Positions 1-6,780 of a stretch of 8,571 bases of DNA are shown here, piece after piece. Positions within the stretch are counted from its first letter, which is position 1; every line of letters starts with the position of its first letter. A program made the position numbers and the translations under genes. Source of the stretch: Thermoplasmata archaeon (lineage in GTDB: Archaea > Thermoplasmatota > Thermoplasmata > Thermoplasmatales > Thermoplasmataceae); NCBI GenBank assembly GCA_021802165.1, contig JAKAAU010000055.1:1-8571 (forward strand), read 5' to 3'. The notes beneath the pieces are model-generated. The model saw nothing but the letters and a program-made list of their open reading frames with translations. It ran no database searches and was not told where the DNA came from.

Positions 1-2
1 TC

Positions 3-89
3 AGGAACAGGGCTGTTGCCAACCAGCCTATTGTAGCGGGTGATTTTTTTGTCCATTGTGGCAGCCCAGTTGCAAGCTCACTGCTTTAG
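3..89 (+). CDS. Possible C-terminal tail of a TnpB-like protein (partial)
   Basis: This frame is open from the window edge to a TAG at 87-89 and encodes about 28 residues with a GSP near its end (VHCGSPVASSLL). TnpB proteins of IS200/IS605/IS1341 elements often end with a poorly conserved tail containing GSP or SPR, encoded over the right-end hairpin, and here the stop indeed falls inside the hairpin. TnpB is an RNA-guided nuclease whose guide RNA is made from this same right-end region. The catalytic part would lie outside the window. The tail is too short to identify with confidence, and other frames are also open for 11-13 codons. Confidence 0.28.
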   Translation, partial: RNRAVANQPIVAGDFFVHCGSPVASSLL

Positions 90-1977
90 CTGTGGGTAGT
101 TGACCGAACACAAGTTTTATTCTGGCATCATTTCTTTCCTGGTGTGTGGAATCGCTTGTTAATGCGATGGATTGTATTCCAGATTCCTGGAAATAGTGGG
201 CCATAAACTTTGCATGGGCTTTTGTAACGCAAAATCCTAGGGCTTTCATGCTGTTAATATCTGTGCTATATTTCCGTACAGCGTCTATGATTAATTTAGC
301 TCTTTCTCTGGCTCCACTGTTCTTAACGTATAAGTTCTCCAGTTCAGATACATCATATGAGCCCTTTTTCCATGCTATGTTTTCAAGGTCAACAGAGTCT
401 GTTATTCCGAAATACTGGAATGGGCAGAGAAGATGCTGATCTATAGCCTCGGGAAGCCTTATTTCTGATGTAATATGATTATTGAAATATTTCAGGATAT
501 CCCTTCCATCCATCCTTTCTGGAGTGGCAGTAAGTCCAAGCATAATTTCTGGATTGAAATGATTCAGGAGATTTGCATAGGATTTAGCTGCGGCATGGTG
601 GAATTCATCAATAATAATAAAATCATAATAATGCTTATCCAGTTGTAGATCTGGCCTTATAGATTCAAATGTCTGAATTGACATGAAGAGATGTTCATCT
701 GATAATGGTTTGTAGTTCCCAACATATAAATTTCCAAATTCAGGATCTTTCAGCACATTTCTGAAGCAGGCAATGCTTTGCTTGAGGATTTCCTCCCGAT
801 GGGCTATGAAGAGAAGGCGATTGGAGCTATCAGGATGTTCTCTAACAAATTGTTTATAATCAAATGCTGAAATGATGGTTTTTCCAGTACCTGTAGCTGA
901 AACAACAAGATTGTGGTAATTTCCCCGTAATTGCCTGTCTGCCCTCAATTCTTCCAGGATTTTTGATTGATATGGGTAGGGATGAAAATCAAAAGAATAT
1001 TCATTGCCGCTATTGTTAATTGAAGATTCATTTTTCAGGGCTTTGTTTAATCGAGCCAGTTGATCCGGCGAGAAACTTTCAAACGCTTCAGAACTCCAGT
1101 ATGAATCAAAAGTTGCATCTATTTTATCAAAAACATCCTGCATGTCAATCTTTGTTATCTTCAAGTTCCATTCAAGTCCACTGGATATCGCTGCACCTGA
1201 GAGATTAGAAGAGCCAACATAAGCTGTTGAATATCCTGTGTTTCTTAGGAATATATATGTTTTCGCATGCATCCTTGTATTTTTTGTATCGTATGATATC
1301 TTTATCTCTGTATTGGTCAATTTGGCTAATTCTTCAATAGCTTTAATATCCGTTACTCCCATGTAAGTGGTTGTTATGACCCTTAATTTCCCACCATTAT
1401 CTGTAAATTCCTTCAACTTTTTTATTATTAACCTTAATCCAGTCCACTTTATGAATGATACCAGCATATCTACCTGATCAGATGTTTGTATCTCTTTCTG
1501 CAACTCATAATAAAATTGTGGCTCATTTGATGAACCGGTGAAAAGGGAACTGTATGCAACAGATGTGTCCGGCCTGATTGTTAAATCGATTTTTTTATTT
1601 TCATTATTTTTAGGATATGCGGAAAGCAAAATCTTTGGGGGTGATTCTATATTATCACAATTTTGTTCTGTCTTGCTGCTTATTTTGTCCAGAGGATTAT
1701 TGATATGAATTTTCTCTTTGGATGTACTTTCTCTCCCATCGCTGTTTATTTTATCTAAAAGATTATTGACGAAATCCAGACGGTCTGAAACAGGGAGACG
1801 TTTATCTTCCATAATGTCCAGCCTATGTTTCGTTCTTTCACCAACATATGCAGCTAATATCCGTGATAGTTGATCATTAACAAGTGCCTTTTCCAGTGAT
1901 TCAATTTCTGTGTTATTGTTTAGCTCATTTCTCAGGCAAAAATTTATCAGTTTTTCATACAATCCCTTTTCAAGCAT
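28..1977 (-). CDS. PLD-like nuclease/SF2 helicase protein, truncated by an element
   Basis: Minus-strand protein joining a phospholipase D-like domain to a DEAD/DEAH-type superfamily 2 helicase, as in DUF3427-associated helicases, which probably act on nucleic acid and occur in defence or repair settings. Numbering from the upstream TTG at 1998: a family-typical N-terminal region at 8-145; a PLD-like domain at about 150-305 with HAK (244-246) and GSSN (262-265), where the usual Asp of HxKxxxxD is replaced by Leu; Walker A SATGTGKT (367-374); DEFH (464-467); LTATPER (489-495); and the start of helicase domain 2 up to about 631. Residues 633-656 are foreign sequence from the adjoining element. 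Motifs V and VI and the C-terminal domain are absent, so helicase activity is probably lost. The family is typically around 1000 residues. I chose ATG 1977 (649 aa) because a TATA-like box lies about 30 bases upstream; TTG 1998 would add 7 residues. Confidence 0.85.
   Translation of the reverse strand: MLEKGLYEKLINFCLRNELNNNTEIESLEKALVNDQLSRILAAYVGERTKHRLDIMEDKRLPVSDRLDFVNNLLDKINSDGRESTSKEKIHINNPLDKISSKTEQNCDNIESPPKILLSAYPKNNENKKIDLTIRPDTSVAYSSLFTGSSNEPQFYYELQKEIQTSDQVDMLVSFIKWTGLRLIIKKLKEFTDNGGKLRVITTTYMGVTDIKAIEELAKLTNTEIKISYDTKNTRMHAKTYIFLRNTGYSTAYVGSSNLSGAAISSGLEWNLKITKIDMQDVFDKIDATFDSYWSSEAFESFSPDQLARLNKALKNESSINNSGNEYSFDFHPYPYQSKILEELRADRQLRGNYHNLVVSATGTGKTIISAFDYKQFVREHPDSSNRLLFIAHREEILKQSIACFRNVLKDPEFGNLYVGNYKPLSDEHLFMSIQTFESIRPDLQLDKHYYDFIIIDEFHHAAAKSYANLLNHFNPEIMLGLTATPERMDGRDILKYFNNHITSEIRLPEAIDQHLLCPFQYFGITDSVDLENIAWKKGSYDVSELENLYVKNSGARERAKLIIDAVRKYSTDINSMKALGFCVTKAHAKFMAHYFQESGIQSIALTSDSTHQERNDARIKLVFGQLPTAKAVSLQLGCHNGQKNHPLQ
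77..96 (+). repeat. Subterminal hairpin of the mobile element
   Basis: Bases 77-85 pair with 88-96 around a two-base TT loop. There is one T/T mismatch and one T-G wobble, and the core is CAC..GCT against AGC..GTG. It sits three bases before the TTGAC at the proposed element end. Small imperfect hairpins like this are what TnpA (Y1 transposase) recognises in IS200/IS605-type ends; in the transcript it could form part of the TnpB guide RNA scaffold. Confidence 0.5.
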
Positions 1978-2001
1978 GACTTTATTGCATTTTTCCAATT
2001 G

Positions 2002-2013
2002 ATAATAATATTT
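2002..2013 (-). promoter_or_regulatory. TATA-like box for the helicase gene
   Basis: Read on the minus strand this is AAATATTATTAT, centred about 30 bases before ATG 1977, which would give a leaderless or nearly leaderless mRNA. A second AT-rich run at about 2022-2034 would suit the TTG start at 1998 instead. The whole region is AT-rich, so position is the main support. Confidence 0.35.
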
Positions 2014-2046
2014 CTATTTCCGAAATTTTAATTTACATTATAAGCA

Positions 2047-2058
2047 GTCTGAACAGAC
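2047..2058. repeat. 12-bp palindrome upstream of the helicase gene
   Basis: GTCTG-AA-CAGAC is a perfect inverted repeat (5+2+5) in otherwise AT-rich DNA, about 35-45 bases upstream of the proposed helicase TATA box. The shape fits a binding site for a dimeric regulator. A second copy was not seen in the window. Confidence 0.35.
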
Positions 2059-2276
2059 AAAATTGAATATTACCATGGAAATCGCATTATAATTCAACTT
2101 AACCGGTATATTTTAAATTGCCTGATATGCAGAAAAGTGTAAATTAATAAGTTTATTGAATGCTCAAGATACTTTGCCTGGATTTGCTATATAATTCCAT
2201 AGCTTTGATAATGGCTATATTATATTGATAGGGAAAATACCATTTGATTTGCATGAAATTTATAATATCCAATAAT
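2059..2276. other. AT-rich intergenic stretch with no gene seen
   Basis: Together with its edges this is the 309-base gap between two divergently transcribed genes. I see no convincing reading frame, tRNA or strong hairpin. Frames here are short and broken by stops, and the one longer minus-strand frame covering 2220-2411 overlaps the next gene and its promoter and has no supporting features. Confidence 0.5.
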
Positions 2277-2278
2277 TA

Positions 2279-2287
2279 TTATATATA
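2279..2287 (+). promoter_or_regulatory. TATA box for the HTH/ACT-like gene
   Basis: TTATATATA is centred 25 bases before ATG 2308, the spacing expected when transcription starts at the start codon (leaderless mRNA). No ribosome binding site lies before the ATG, which supports this reading. Confidence 0.6.
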
Positions 2288-2307
2288 GATTCTGAATATA
2301 TGCATAT

Positions 2308-2961
2308 ATGCAGCAATCCGGTAAAAAACCAAAAGTAACAAAAAGGGGAAACATTAAAAATGACGTAATTAACATTCTAAATGAAAATAAAGCCTTTAAA
2401 TGGATGCTCAATACAGGTGTTGTTAATTATAATTCATTATCACGTATAATCCAGAATCAAATAAAAGAGAAATATAATTATACCCCCAAAATTAATACAA
2501 TTTCAACAATTTTAAGGAAAGATTATGATGCTACCAGGCAAAAAACTACAAACAACCCTTTTTCTGACATGAAAATTAATATTATTACAGGGCTTTCACT
2601 TTTATACTGTGATTATGACGATGAGGCTATGAGAGCATATTATCCTTATTCACGTGCAATACGTATAACGCCGGAGAGCCATACTATGTGGGTTATGATT
2701 TCAGGGGAAACACCGGAAAATATAAAAAAAACATATCCTGAAAAGTTATATGGTGATTTTATAGAAATTAACATAACAATAGACAGGGAGAAAATAAATG
2801 AGGAATCAATACAGACCTTTATGGAAACTTTGTCATTCAATTACATAAATGTTTCACAGCTTATGATATCAAATGACGGCTTTGAATTATTTATCAGCGC
2901 AAGGTATCTTCCCATGGTGCTGAGATTAATAGAAGCAATAAAATCAAACAGATACCTTTAA
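2308..2961 (+). CDS. HTH plus ACT-like domain protein, putative regulator
   Basis: A 217-residue soluble protein of an uncharacterised archaeal family. Residues about 17-75 are basic and helical. The segment GVVNYNSLSRIIQ (37-49) followed by INTISTILRK (62-71) resembles the helix-turn-helix part of archaeal proteins with the pattern G-[IL]-I-N-Y-[SA]-x-L-A-[RK] and a later AI-x-x-ALKR. Residues about 88-215 look like two ACT-type repeats; the second, around INVSQLMISNDGFELFISARYL (180-201) and the following helix, fits the strand-strand-helix pattern of ACT domains, which commonly bind amino acids or other small ligands. It has its own leaderless promoter and lies 116 bases upstream of a transporter operon on the same strand, so it could control that operon; this is inference. 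DNA binding and ligand are unproven. Confidence 0.6.
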   Translation: MQQSGKKPKVTKRGNIKNDVINILNENKAFKWMLNTGVVNYNSLSRIIQNQIKEKYNYTPKINTISTILRKDYDATRQKTTNNPFSDMKINIITGLSLLYCDYDDEAMRAYYPYSRAIRITPESHTMWVMISGETPENIKKTYPEKLYGDFIEINITIDREKINEESIQTFMETLSFNYINVSQLMISNDGFELFISARYLPMVLRLIEAIKSNRYL

Positions 2962-3011
2962 CCTTATCCTGAAATTTTTATATTAGGGCGTTGCATCGGG
3001 GTTAATCTCAT

Positions 3012-3063
3012 TTAAGATTATTATAAATAGTAAATCACAATTAAGAATTATTAAATAGTAAAT
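3012..3063 (+). repeat. Tandem direct repeat forming a duplicated promoter
   Basis: Copy 1 (3012-3035) and copy 2 (3041-3063) are nearly the same, beginning TTAAGA and ending AAATAGTAAAT, with one indel and one or two substitutions between them and a 5-base spacer. Each copy holds a TATA-like box: TTATAAATA at 3021-3029 and TTATTAAATA at 3048-3057. The centre-to-centre distance of about 28 bases is close to three helical turns, so proteins bound to both would face the same side. Confidence 0.65.
3048..3057 (+). promoter_or_regulatory. TATA-like box for the transporter operon
   Basis: TTATTAAATA, centred 26 bases before ATG 3078, is placed for a leaderless transcript of the permease gene. The matching box in the upstream repeat copy (3021-3029) is closer to consensus and would start transcription about 27 bases earlier, giving a short leader. 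Confidence 0.5.
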
Positions 3064-3077
3064 TAAAATATATATTT

Positions 3078-3836
3078 ATGTTCTATCTCTTCTATTTAGA
3101 ATTCATCATACTGGGAATAATTGTGGGGGCATTAACCGGTGTACTTGGTTCCAGTGGAGTTGTTGCTGTTGTTCCTGCTTTGATAATTATAAATTCTGAA
3201 TTACCCCAGGAGGCCATTGGCACAAGCCTGTTAATCGATGTAATTACATCAGTTATGGTTGCGTATGTATATTTTAAACGTGGCAGGGTAAATATCAAAA
3301 AGGGAATACCTATGATCCTGGGAGCTATCATAGGTTCACAGATTGGTGTAAGAATAGCATTTCTTATTCCAGCTGAATCTGTAAAAATTGGTTTTGCCGT
3401 TTTTATAATTGCTATGGGTATTTATTCACTCATAAGAAGAAAAGAAATGCAAAATACCAAAGATACTCAAAGATTATTAAATATCAAGCCCTGGGAAATT
3501 GTATTGATTACAATACCGGTAGGGCTTGCAACCGGGATACTTGGAGCAAGTGGTGGAATAATGTTTTTGATAATATCAATTTTAATATTAAAACTTGATA
3601 TAAAAACAGCTGTGGGAACATCTACCTTCTCTATGATTATATCTGCTTCTTCCGGAACTGTCGGGTATCTAATTGCCGGCCATATCATGATAATAGCGGC
3701 TCTCATTATAGGCAGTATATCAATATTATCTGGACTTATCTTTTCCAGAATTGGAAATAACATAAATCCCTTATCAACATATAAAATCCTTGGAACTGTG
3801 TTTATAATTATAGGAATTGTGCAGATAGTTTTATAG
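3078..3836 (+). CDS. TauE/SafE family membrane permease
   Basis: A 252-residue integral membrane protein of the TauE/SafE (sulfite/organosulfonate exporter, formerly DUF81) family, with about eight hydrophobic segments and only short loops; the main cytoplasmic-type basic loop is around 118-138 (RRKEMQNTK). The two-fold internal repeat of the family is visible: GALTGVLGSSGVVAVVP (17-33) with AIGTS (46-50) matches GLATGILGASGGIMFLI (149-165) with AVGTS (178-182). Family members export sulfite, sulfoacetate, taurine-related compounds or other small anions; the substrate here cannot be told. Its length is normal for the family. It is followed after 10 bases by a major facilitator gene and is almost certainly cotranscribed with it. 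The start is set by the TATA-like box 26 bases upstream. Confidence 0.88.
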   Translation: MFYLFYLEFIILGIIVGALTGVLGSSGVVAVVPALIIINSELPQEAIGTSLLIDVITSVMVAYVYFKRGRVNIKKGIPMILGAIIGSQIGVRIAFLIPAESVKIGFAVFIIAMGIYSLIRRKEMQNTKDTQRLLNIKPWEIVLITIPVGLATGILGASGGIMFLIISILILKLDIKTAVGTSTFSMIISASSGTVGYLIAGHIMIIAALIIGSISILSGLIFSRIGNNINPLSTYKILGTVFIIIGIVQIVL

Positions 3837-3837
3837 T

Positions 3838-3841
3838 GGTG
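3838..3841 (+). promoter_or_regulatory. Short ribosome binding site before the MFS gene
   Basis: GGTG lies five bases before ATG 3847 and can pair with CACC in the 3' end of archaeal 16S rRNA. It fits an internal operon gene that cannot be leaderless, unlike the other genes here. Confidence 0.4.
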
Positions 3842-3846
3842 GTTGT

Positions 3847-5070
3847 ATGGAGGCTAAAAAATATAAATGGTTTGTTCTCATAATAATGAGCGTTTCTGAA
3901 TTGATGGTGATGAGTTTATGGTTTAGTGCATCCACCATAGCACCCGAACTGGAACCTGTATGGGGTATTTCCGGATTAGGTACCCTTATTGTAACTTTAA
4001 TGGTACAGATAGGCTTTGTTCTGGGTGCATTGATAAGTGCTACTCTGGGGCTGGCTGATAAAGTTAACCCAAGAAAATTATTCACCTTTTCTTCAATTAT
4101 GAGTGCGATATTTACGCTGTTATTTGTTCTATTATATCGCCATTTTTTAATTGAAATGGTTTTAATGCTATCAACCGGAATTATGATGGCAGGGGTTTAC
4201 CCTGTGGCAGTTTTAATTGTATCAAGCTGGTTTCCCACGAGAAGAGGTTTAGCACTTGGTATAGTAATAGCCGGGCTAACGCTTGGAACTGCATTGCCAC
4301 ATATAATACTGGATTTGCCATTTATTACGGAATGGAGGGCATTGATGGAATTTTCATCGTTGTTATCCATTCTGGGTGGAGCTATGGTTTTATTTGCTTT
4401 GCACGATGATAAAAATCAGATAAAAGCACCTAAATTCAAATGGGATACAATAAAACAGATAATAAAAAATAAACCGGTGATGCTTGCAAATTTCGGTTAT
4501 TTTGGACACATGTGGGAACTGTATGCTATGTGGACGTGGATTCCAATATTTCTCCTATCAAGTTTTGCCTTTTATTATACGGGAAGCAGGTTATTGTTTA
4601 TAACGGGAATTGCTTCATTTTCAATTATAGGATTATCCGGTGTAACAGGGTCTGTCCTTGGTGGGGTTATATCTGACCGGATAGGGAGAACCTTATCTAC
4701 GTCCATATACCTCAGTATAAGCGGAACAGCCGCCATATTAATAGGATTAACATATAGAGCTGTCCCGTATATTACAATAATTGTAGGTATTGTCTGGGGA
4801 ATAACCGCCATAGCAGATTCAGCACAATTTTCTACCGCTGTCACAGAATTAAGTAACGATGCAATAAGGGGGAGTGCATTAACGTTTCAAATGGCTGTAG
4901 GTTTTTTAATAACCGTTGGATCAATTTATGCTATAGATATATTGAGAAATATTGTAGGCTGGCACTGGGCATTTTCATTTCTTTCAATCGGCGCATTCGC
5001 CGGTATGATTTCAATGATAAGACTAAGATATAAAAAAGAATCTTTATTAATGTGCCATGGAAAAAGGTAG
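3847..5070 (+). CDS. Major facilitator superfamily transporter
   Basis: A 407-residue protein with about 12 predicted membrane helices in two halves, split by a charged central loop around 184-210 (HDDKNQIKAPKFKWD). The MFS loop motif is canonical in the second half, GGVISDRIGRT (272-282), and degenerate in the first, GLADKVNPRKLF (68-79). FPTRRGLALGI (129-139) after helix 4 and GHMWELYAMWTWIP (220-233) in helix 7 place it among MFS proteins annotated as anion, organic-acid or cyanate/nitrate-type carriers, but the substrate is unknown. It lies 10 bases after the TauE/SafE gene, so the two were probably kept together for related transport, such as import and export of a small anion or sulfur compound; that is inference. 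Its length is normal and no frame damage is seen. Confidence 0.88.
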   Translation: MEAKKYKWFVLIIMSVSELMVMSLWFSASTIAPELEPVWGISGLGTLIVTLMVQIGFVLGALISATLGLADKVNPRKLFTFSSIMSAIFTLLFVLLYRHFLIEMVLMLSTGIMMAGVYPVAVLIVSSWFPTRRGLALGIVIAGLTLGTALPHIILDLPFITEWRALMEFSSLLSILGGAMVLFALHDDKNQIKAPKFKWDTIKQIIKNKPVMLANFGYFGHMWELYAMWTWIPIFLLSSFAFYYTGSRLLFITGIASFSIIGLSGVTGSVLGGVISDRIGRTLSTSIYLSISGTAAILIGLTYRAVPYITIIVGIVWGITAIADSAQFSTAVTELSNDAIRGSALTFQMAVGFLITVGSIYAIDILRNIVGWHWAFSFLSIGAFAGMISMIRLRYKKESLLMCHGKR

Positions 5071-5090
5071 TGCATTACGGAAACAATGCA
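5071..5090 (+). repeat. Short inverted repeat abutting the MFS stop codon
   Basis: TGCATT (5071-5076) and AATGCA (5085-5090) are exact inverted copies around an 8-base loop, starting at the base after the TAG stop. No T-run follows, so a terminator role is doubtful; it may protect the mRNA end or be chance. Confidence 0.3.
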
Positions 5091-5153
5091 AGGACAGGAA
5101 GAATTTAAACATAAATAGTCATATAAACAATAGAAGATAATTTAACATTGTTA

Positions 5154-5169
5154 ACCGGAAATCCCCGGT
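5154..5169 (+). terminator. Possible terminator hairpin after the transporter operon
   Basis: ACCGG (5154-5158) pairs with CCGGT (5165-5169) around a 6-base loop, followed by CATTTTATCC. It is one of few G+C-rich spots in the 248-base gap between the MFS and ATPase genes. The T-run is short, so this is a weak call; the rest of the gap shows nothing but AT-rich sequence. Confidence 0.25.
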
Positions 5170-5291
5170 CATTTTATCCAGAACAGCATTTAAAGATCCT
5201 ATCTATGTCTGGATTCATAGAGAGTCAGCTAACTATATTAATGAGCCTATTCAATTTCTATATTGTCTTATCACCTGATATTAGTAAATAA

Positions 5292-5302
5292 CTTTTTATA
5301 TT
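5292..5302 (+). promoter_or_regulatory. TATA-like box for the ATPase gene
   Basis: The run CTTTTTATATT, centred about 22 bases before ATG 5319 and 31 before the in-frame ATG 5328, could serve either start with no or almost no leader. No ribosome binding site is seen before either ATG. Confidence 0.45.
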
Positions 5303-5318
5303 AACCTGTAATCAAATT

Positions 5319-6695
5319 ATGATAATTATGATACAGCAATTTATAAACAGGAAATATGAATTAAATTTTCTTAATAAAAAATATGATGAGGATAAACCAC
5401 AATTAATAATAATATATGGCCGGAGAAGAATAGGAAAAACTGAACTTATCAAAGAGTTTATTTCCGGAAAAAAGACGGTATATCATTTATGCACAGCAGA
5501 CAGTATAGAGGAGAATATAACATATTTAAAATCAGAATTTTCCAGTATTACAGGCAAGTCGTATTTTTTGAATCTTGAAGTGGACCTGTTTACCCTGTTT
5601 AAATACCTAATAGATGAAATTAAAGATGAAAAAATAATAATAGCATTAGATGAAATTACCTATCTAGTTTCATTAAATAAAGGTATTCTATCCATATTCC
5701 AGAAAATATATGATGAATTAATGGTAAATTCCAGACTGTTTATTATCTTTTCAGGTTCAAGCATAAGCATGATGGAGGATGAGATTTTAAATTTCAAGTC
5801 GCCGGTATATGGCAGGAGAACCGGTAGTTTAGAAATATCTGGCTTCGATCCGAATTTAATAGAATATTTTTATCCTGGAGATTTCGAAGATATTGTGAAA
5901 ATACATTCAATTTTTGGAAATGTCCCATTCTACCTTTCCCTGATAGATAAAAATCAGAATATTGAATGGAATATCAAAAATATAATACTCTCAAAGGGGG
6001 AGATATTATATGAAGAACCAAAAATACTGTTGAAAGAAGAATTCCGGGAACCCAGGATATATGAAATGATTTTAAAAAGAATATCGGAGGGTAAAAATAC
6101 ATATGGAGAGCTGCAGAATGCACTCCATCTAGATTCCGGAAATATCTCCAGGTATCTGGAAACCCTTATTTCCAGTAGATTCATCAAATATATTATCCCT
6201 CTTAATCAAAAAAGGCGTGGAATCTATGAAATTAATGATTATTTTTTAAATTTTTATTATAAGTTTGTAGATCCAAATAGGTCTGACCTGGAGCTGGGGA
6301 ATATTGAGAGCGTTTTTAAAAAAATCAATAATAATTTAAATACATTCTACGGGCATACCTTTGAAAGAATTGCACTTGAAATGGTTTCCAGGGGAATAAT
6401 ACCTATCCCGATTCACAATTTCCAGGTTAACAAATTCTGGCATAAAGATGTTGAAATAGATGGAGTTGCTACTAACGACAAAAATGATGTTGTCTTTATA
6501 GAAATTAAATTTGTACCAGATGTTGACGGAATAAAAATATACAACGAATTAAAATATAAATCATTAAGTGTTAATATTAAAAGGAATAAAGAGTATTATA
6601 TGATTATTGCAAAATCTTTTAAAACAAAGAGTAACGAAGCAATCAATGTGGATTTTGCCGATATAAATAAGATAATAAAAAAATTGAATAAATAG
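5319..6695 (+). CDS. Archaeal ATPase with DUF234-type C-terminal domain
   Basis: A 458-residue AAA+/STAND-like ATPase of the archaeal ATPase family with a DUF234-type C-terminus. Walker A is GRRRIGKT (34-41), Walker B IIIALDE (106-112), a sensor-like SGSS follows a hydrophobic strand (145-148), and SPVYGRRTGSLEISGF (161-176) is typical of the family. A winged-helix part spans about 246-300 (TYGELQNALHL, SGNISRYLETL). The C-terminal part keeps E349 (GHTFERIALEMV), D381 (EIDGVA) and E395-x-K397 (VFIEIKF), the arrangement of a PD-(D/E)XK nuclease fold. The family is abundant in thermophilic archaea; its role is poorly known, with DNA binding or defence-like switching proposed. The gene has its own promoter and no partner of the same strand within an operon distance. 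ATG 5328 (455 aa) is a possible alternative start. Confidence 0.85.
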   Translation: MIIMIQQFINRKYELNFLNKKYDEDKPQLIIIYGRRRIGKTELIKEFISGKKTVYHLCTADSIEENITYLKSEFSSITGKSYFLNLEVDLFTLFKYLIDEIKDEKIIIALDEITYLVSLNKGILSIFQKIYDELMVNSRLFIIFSGSSISMMEDEILNFKSPVYGRRTGSLEISGFDPNLIEYFYPGDFEDIVKIHSIFGNVPFYLSLIDKNQNIEWNIKNIILSKGEILYEEPKILLKEEFREPRIYEMILKRISEGKNTYGELQNALHLDSGNISRYLETLISSRFIKYIIPLNQKRRGIYEINDYFLNFYYKFVDPNRSDLELGNIESVFKKINNNLNTFYGHTFERIALEMVSRGIIPIPIHNFQVNKFWHKDVEIDGVATNDKNDVVFIEIKFVPDVDGIKIYNELKYKSLSVNIKRNKEYYMIIAKSFKTKSNEAINVDFADINKIIKKLNK

Positions 6696-6750
6696 AGATA
6701 ATCCGGTCAAGCGTGCAGAACGAATATCATATTTAATTTTAAAATAAGAA

Positions 6751-6760
6751 ATTATATATT
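6751..6760 (+). promoter_or_regulatory. TATA box for the first amidotransferase gene
   Basis: ATTATATATT is centred about 25 bases before ATG 6781. With no ribosome binding site before the ATG, a leaderless transcript is likely. Confidence 0.55.
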
Positions 6761-6780
6761 CAATCAAATTATATATTTAC

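Larger units (their letters stand above)
1..104 (+). mobile_element. Right end of an IS200/IS605/IS1341-like element (partial)
   Basis: The first 104 bases are about 51% G+C by hand count, against strongly AT-rich flanks, and they are not homologous-looking to the helicase gene they interrupt. They finish with an imperfect hairpin (77-96), the bases TAG and then TTGAC at 100-104. Elements of the IS200/IS605 group end in subterminal hairpins and have no terminal inverted repeats or target duplications. As I recall, the related ISDra2 has TTGAC at its right cleavage site. On this reading the element is on the plus strand, its body lies left of the window, and host DNA resumes at 105. The alternative, a left end of a minus-strand element, fits less well. 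The boundary is inferred from where the helicase stops resembling its family. Confidence 0.5.

Noticed and set aside
248..439. 63-residue plus-strand frame opposite the helicase
   Set aside because: The minus strand here encodes conserved helicase domain sequence; the plus frame shows no motif.
2202..2216. ATAGC/GCTAT inverted repeat in the gap before 2308
   Set aside because: A 5-bp arm in very AT-rich DNA is expected by chance, and the overlapping CCAT/ATGG pairing is not co-linear with it.
2220..2411. 63-residue minus-strand hydrophobic frame
   Set aside because: It overlaps the promoter and start of the HTH/ACT-like gene and comes from translating AT-rich DNA; no start signal is seen.
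3012..3063. Possible CRISPR repeats
   Set aside because: There are only two copies with a 5-base spacer and no cas genes, so a duplicated promoter explains them better.
3467..3763. 98-residue minus-strand frame inside the permease gene
   Set aside because: It is the antisense shadow of a hydrophobic gene; the plus-strand frame has clear family motifs and repeats, and this one has none.
3831..4085. 84-residue minus-strand frame across the permease/MFS junction
   Set aside because: It lies opposite the MFS N-terminus, has no recognisable motif and its composition is that of an antisense frame.
4575..4844. 89-residue minus-strand frame inside the MFS gene
   Set aside because: It is antisense to membrane helices of the MFS protein, with no promoter or family resemblance.
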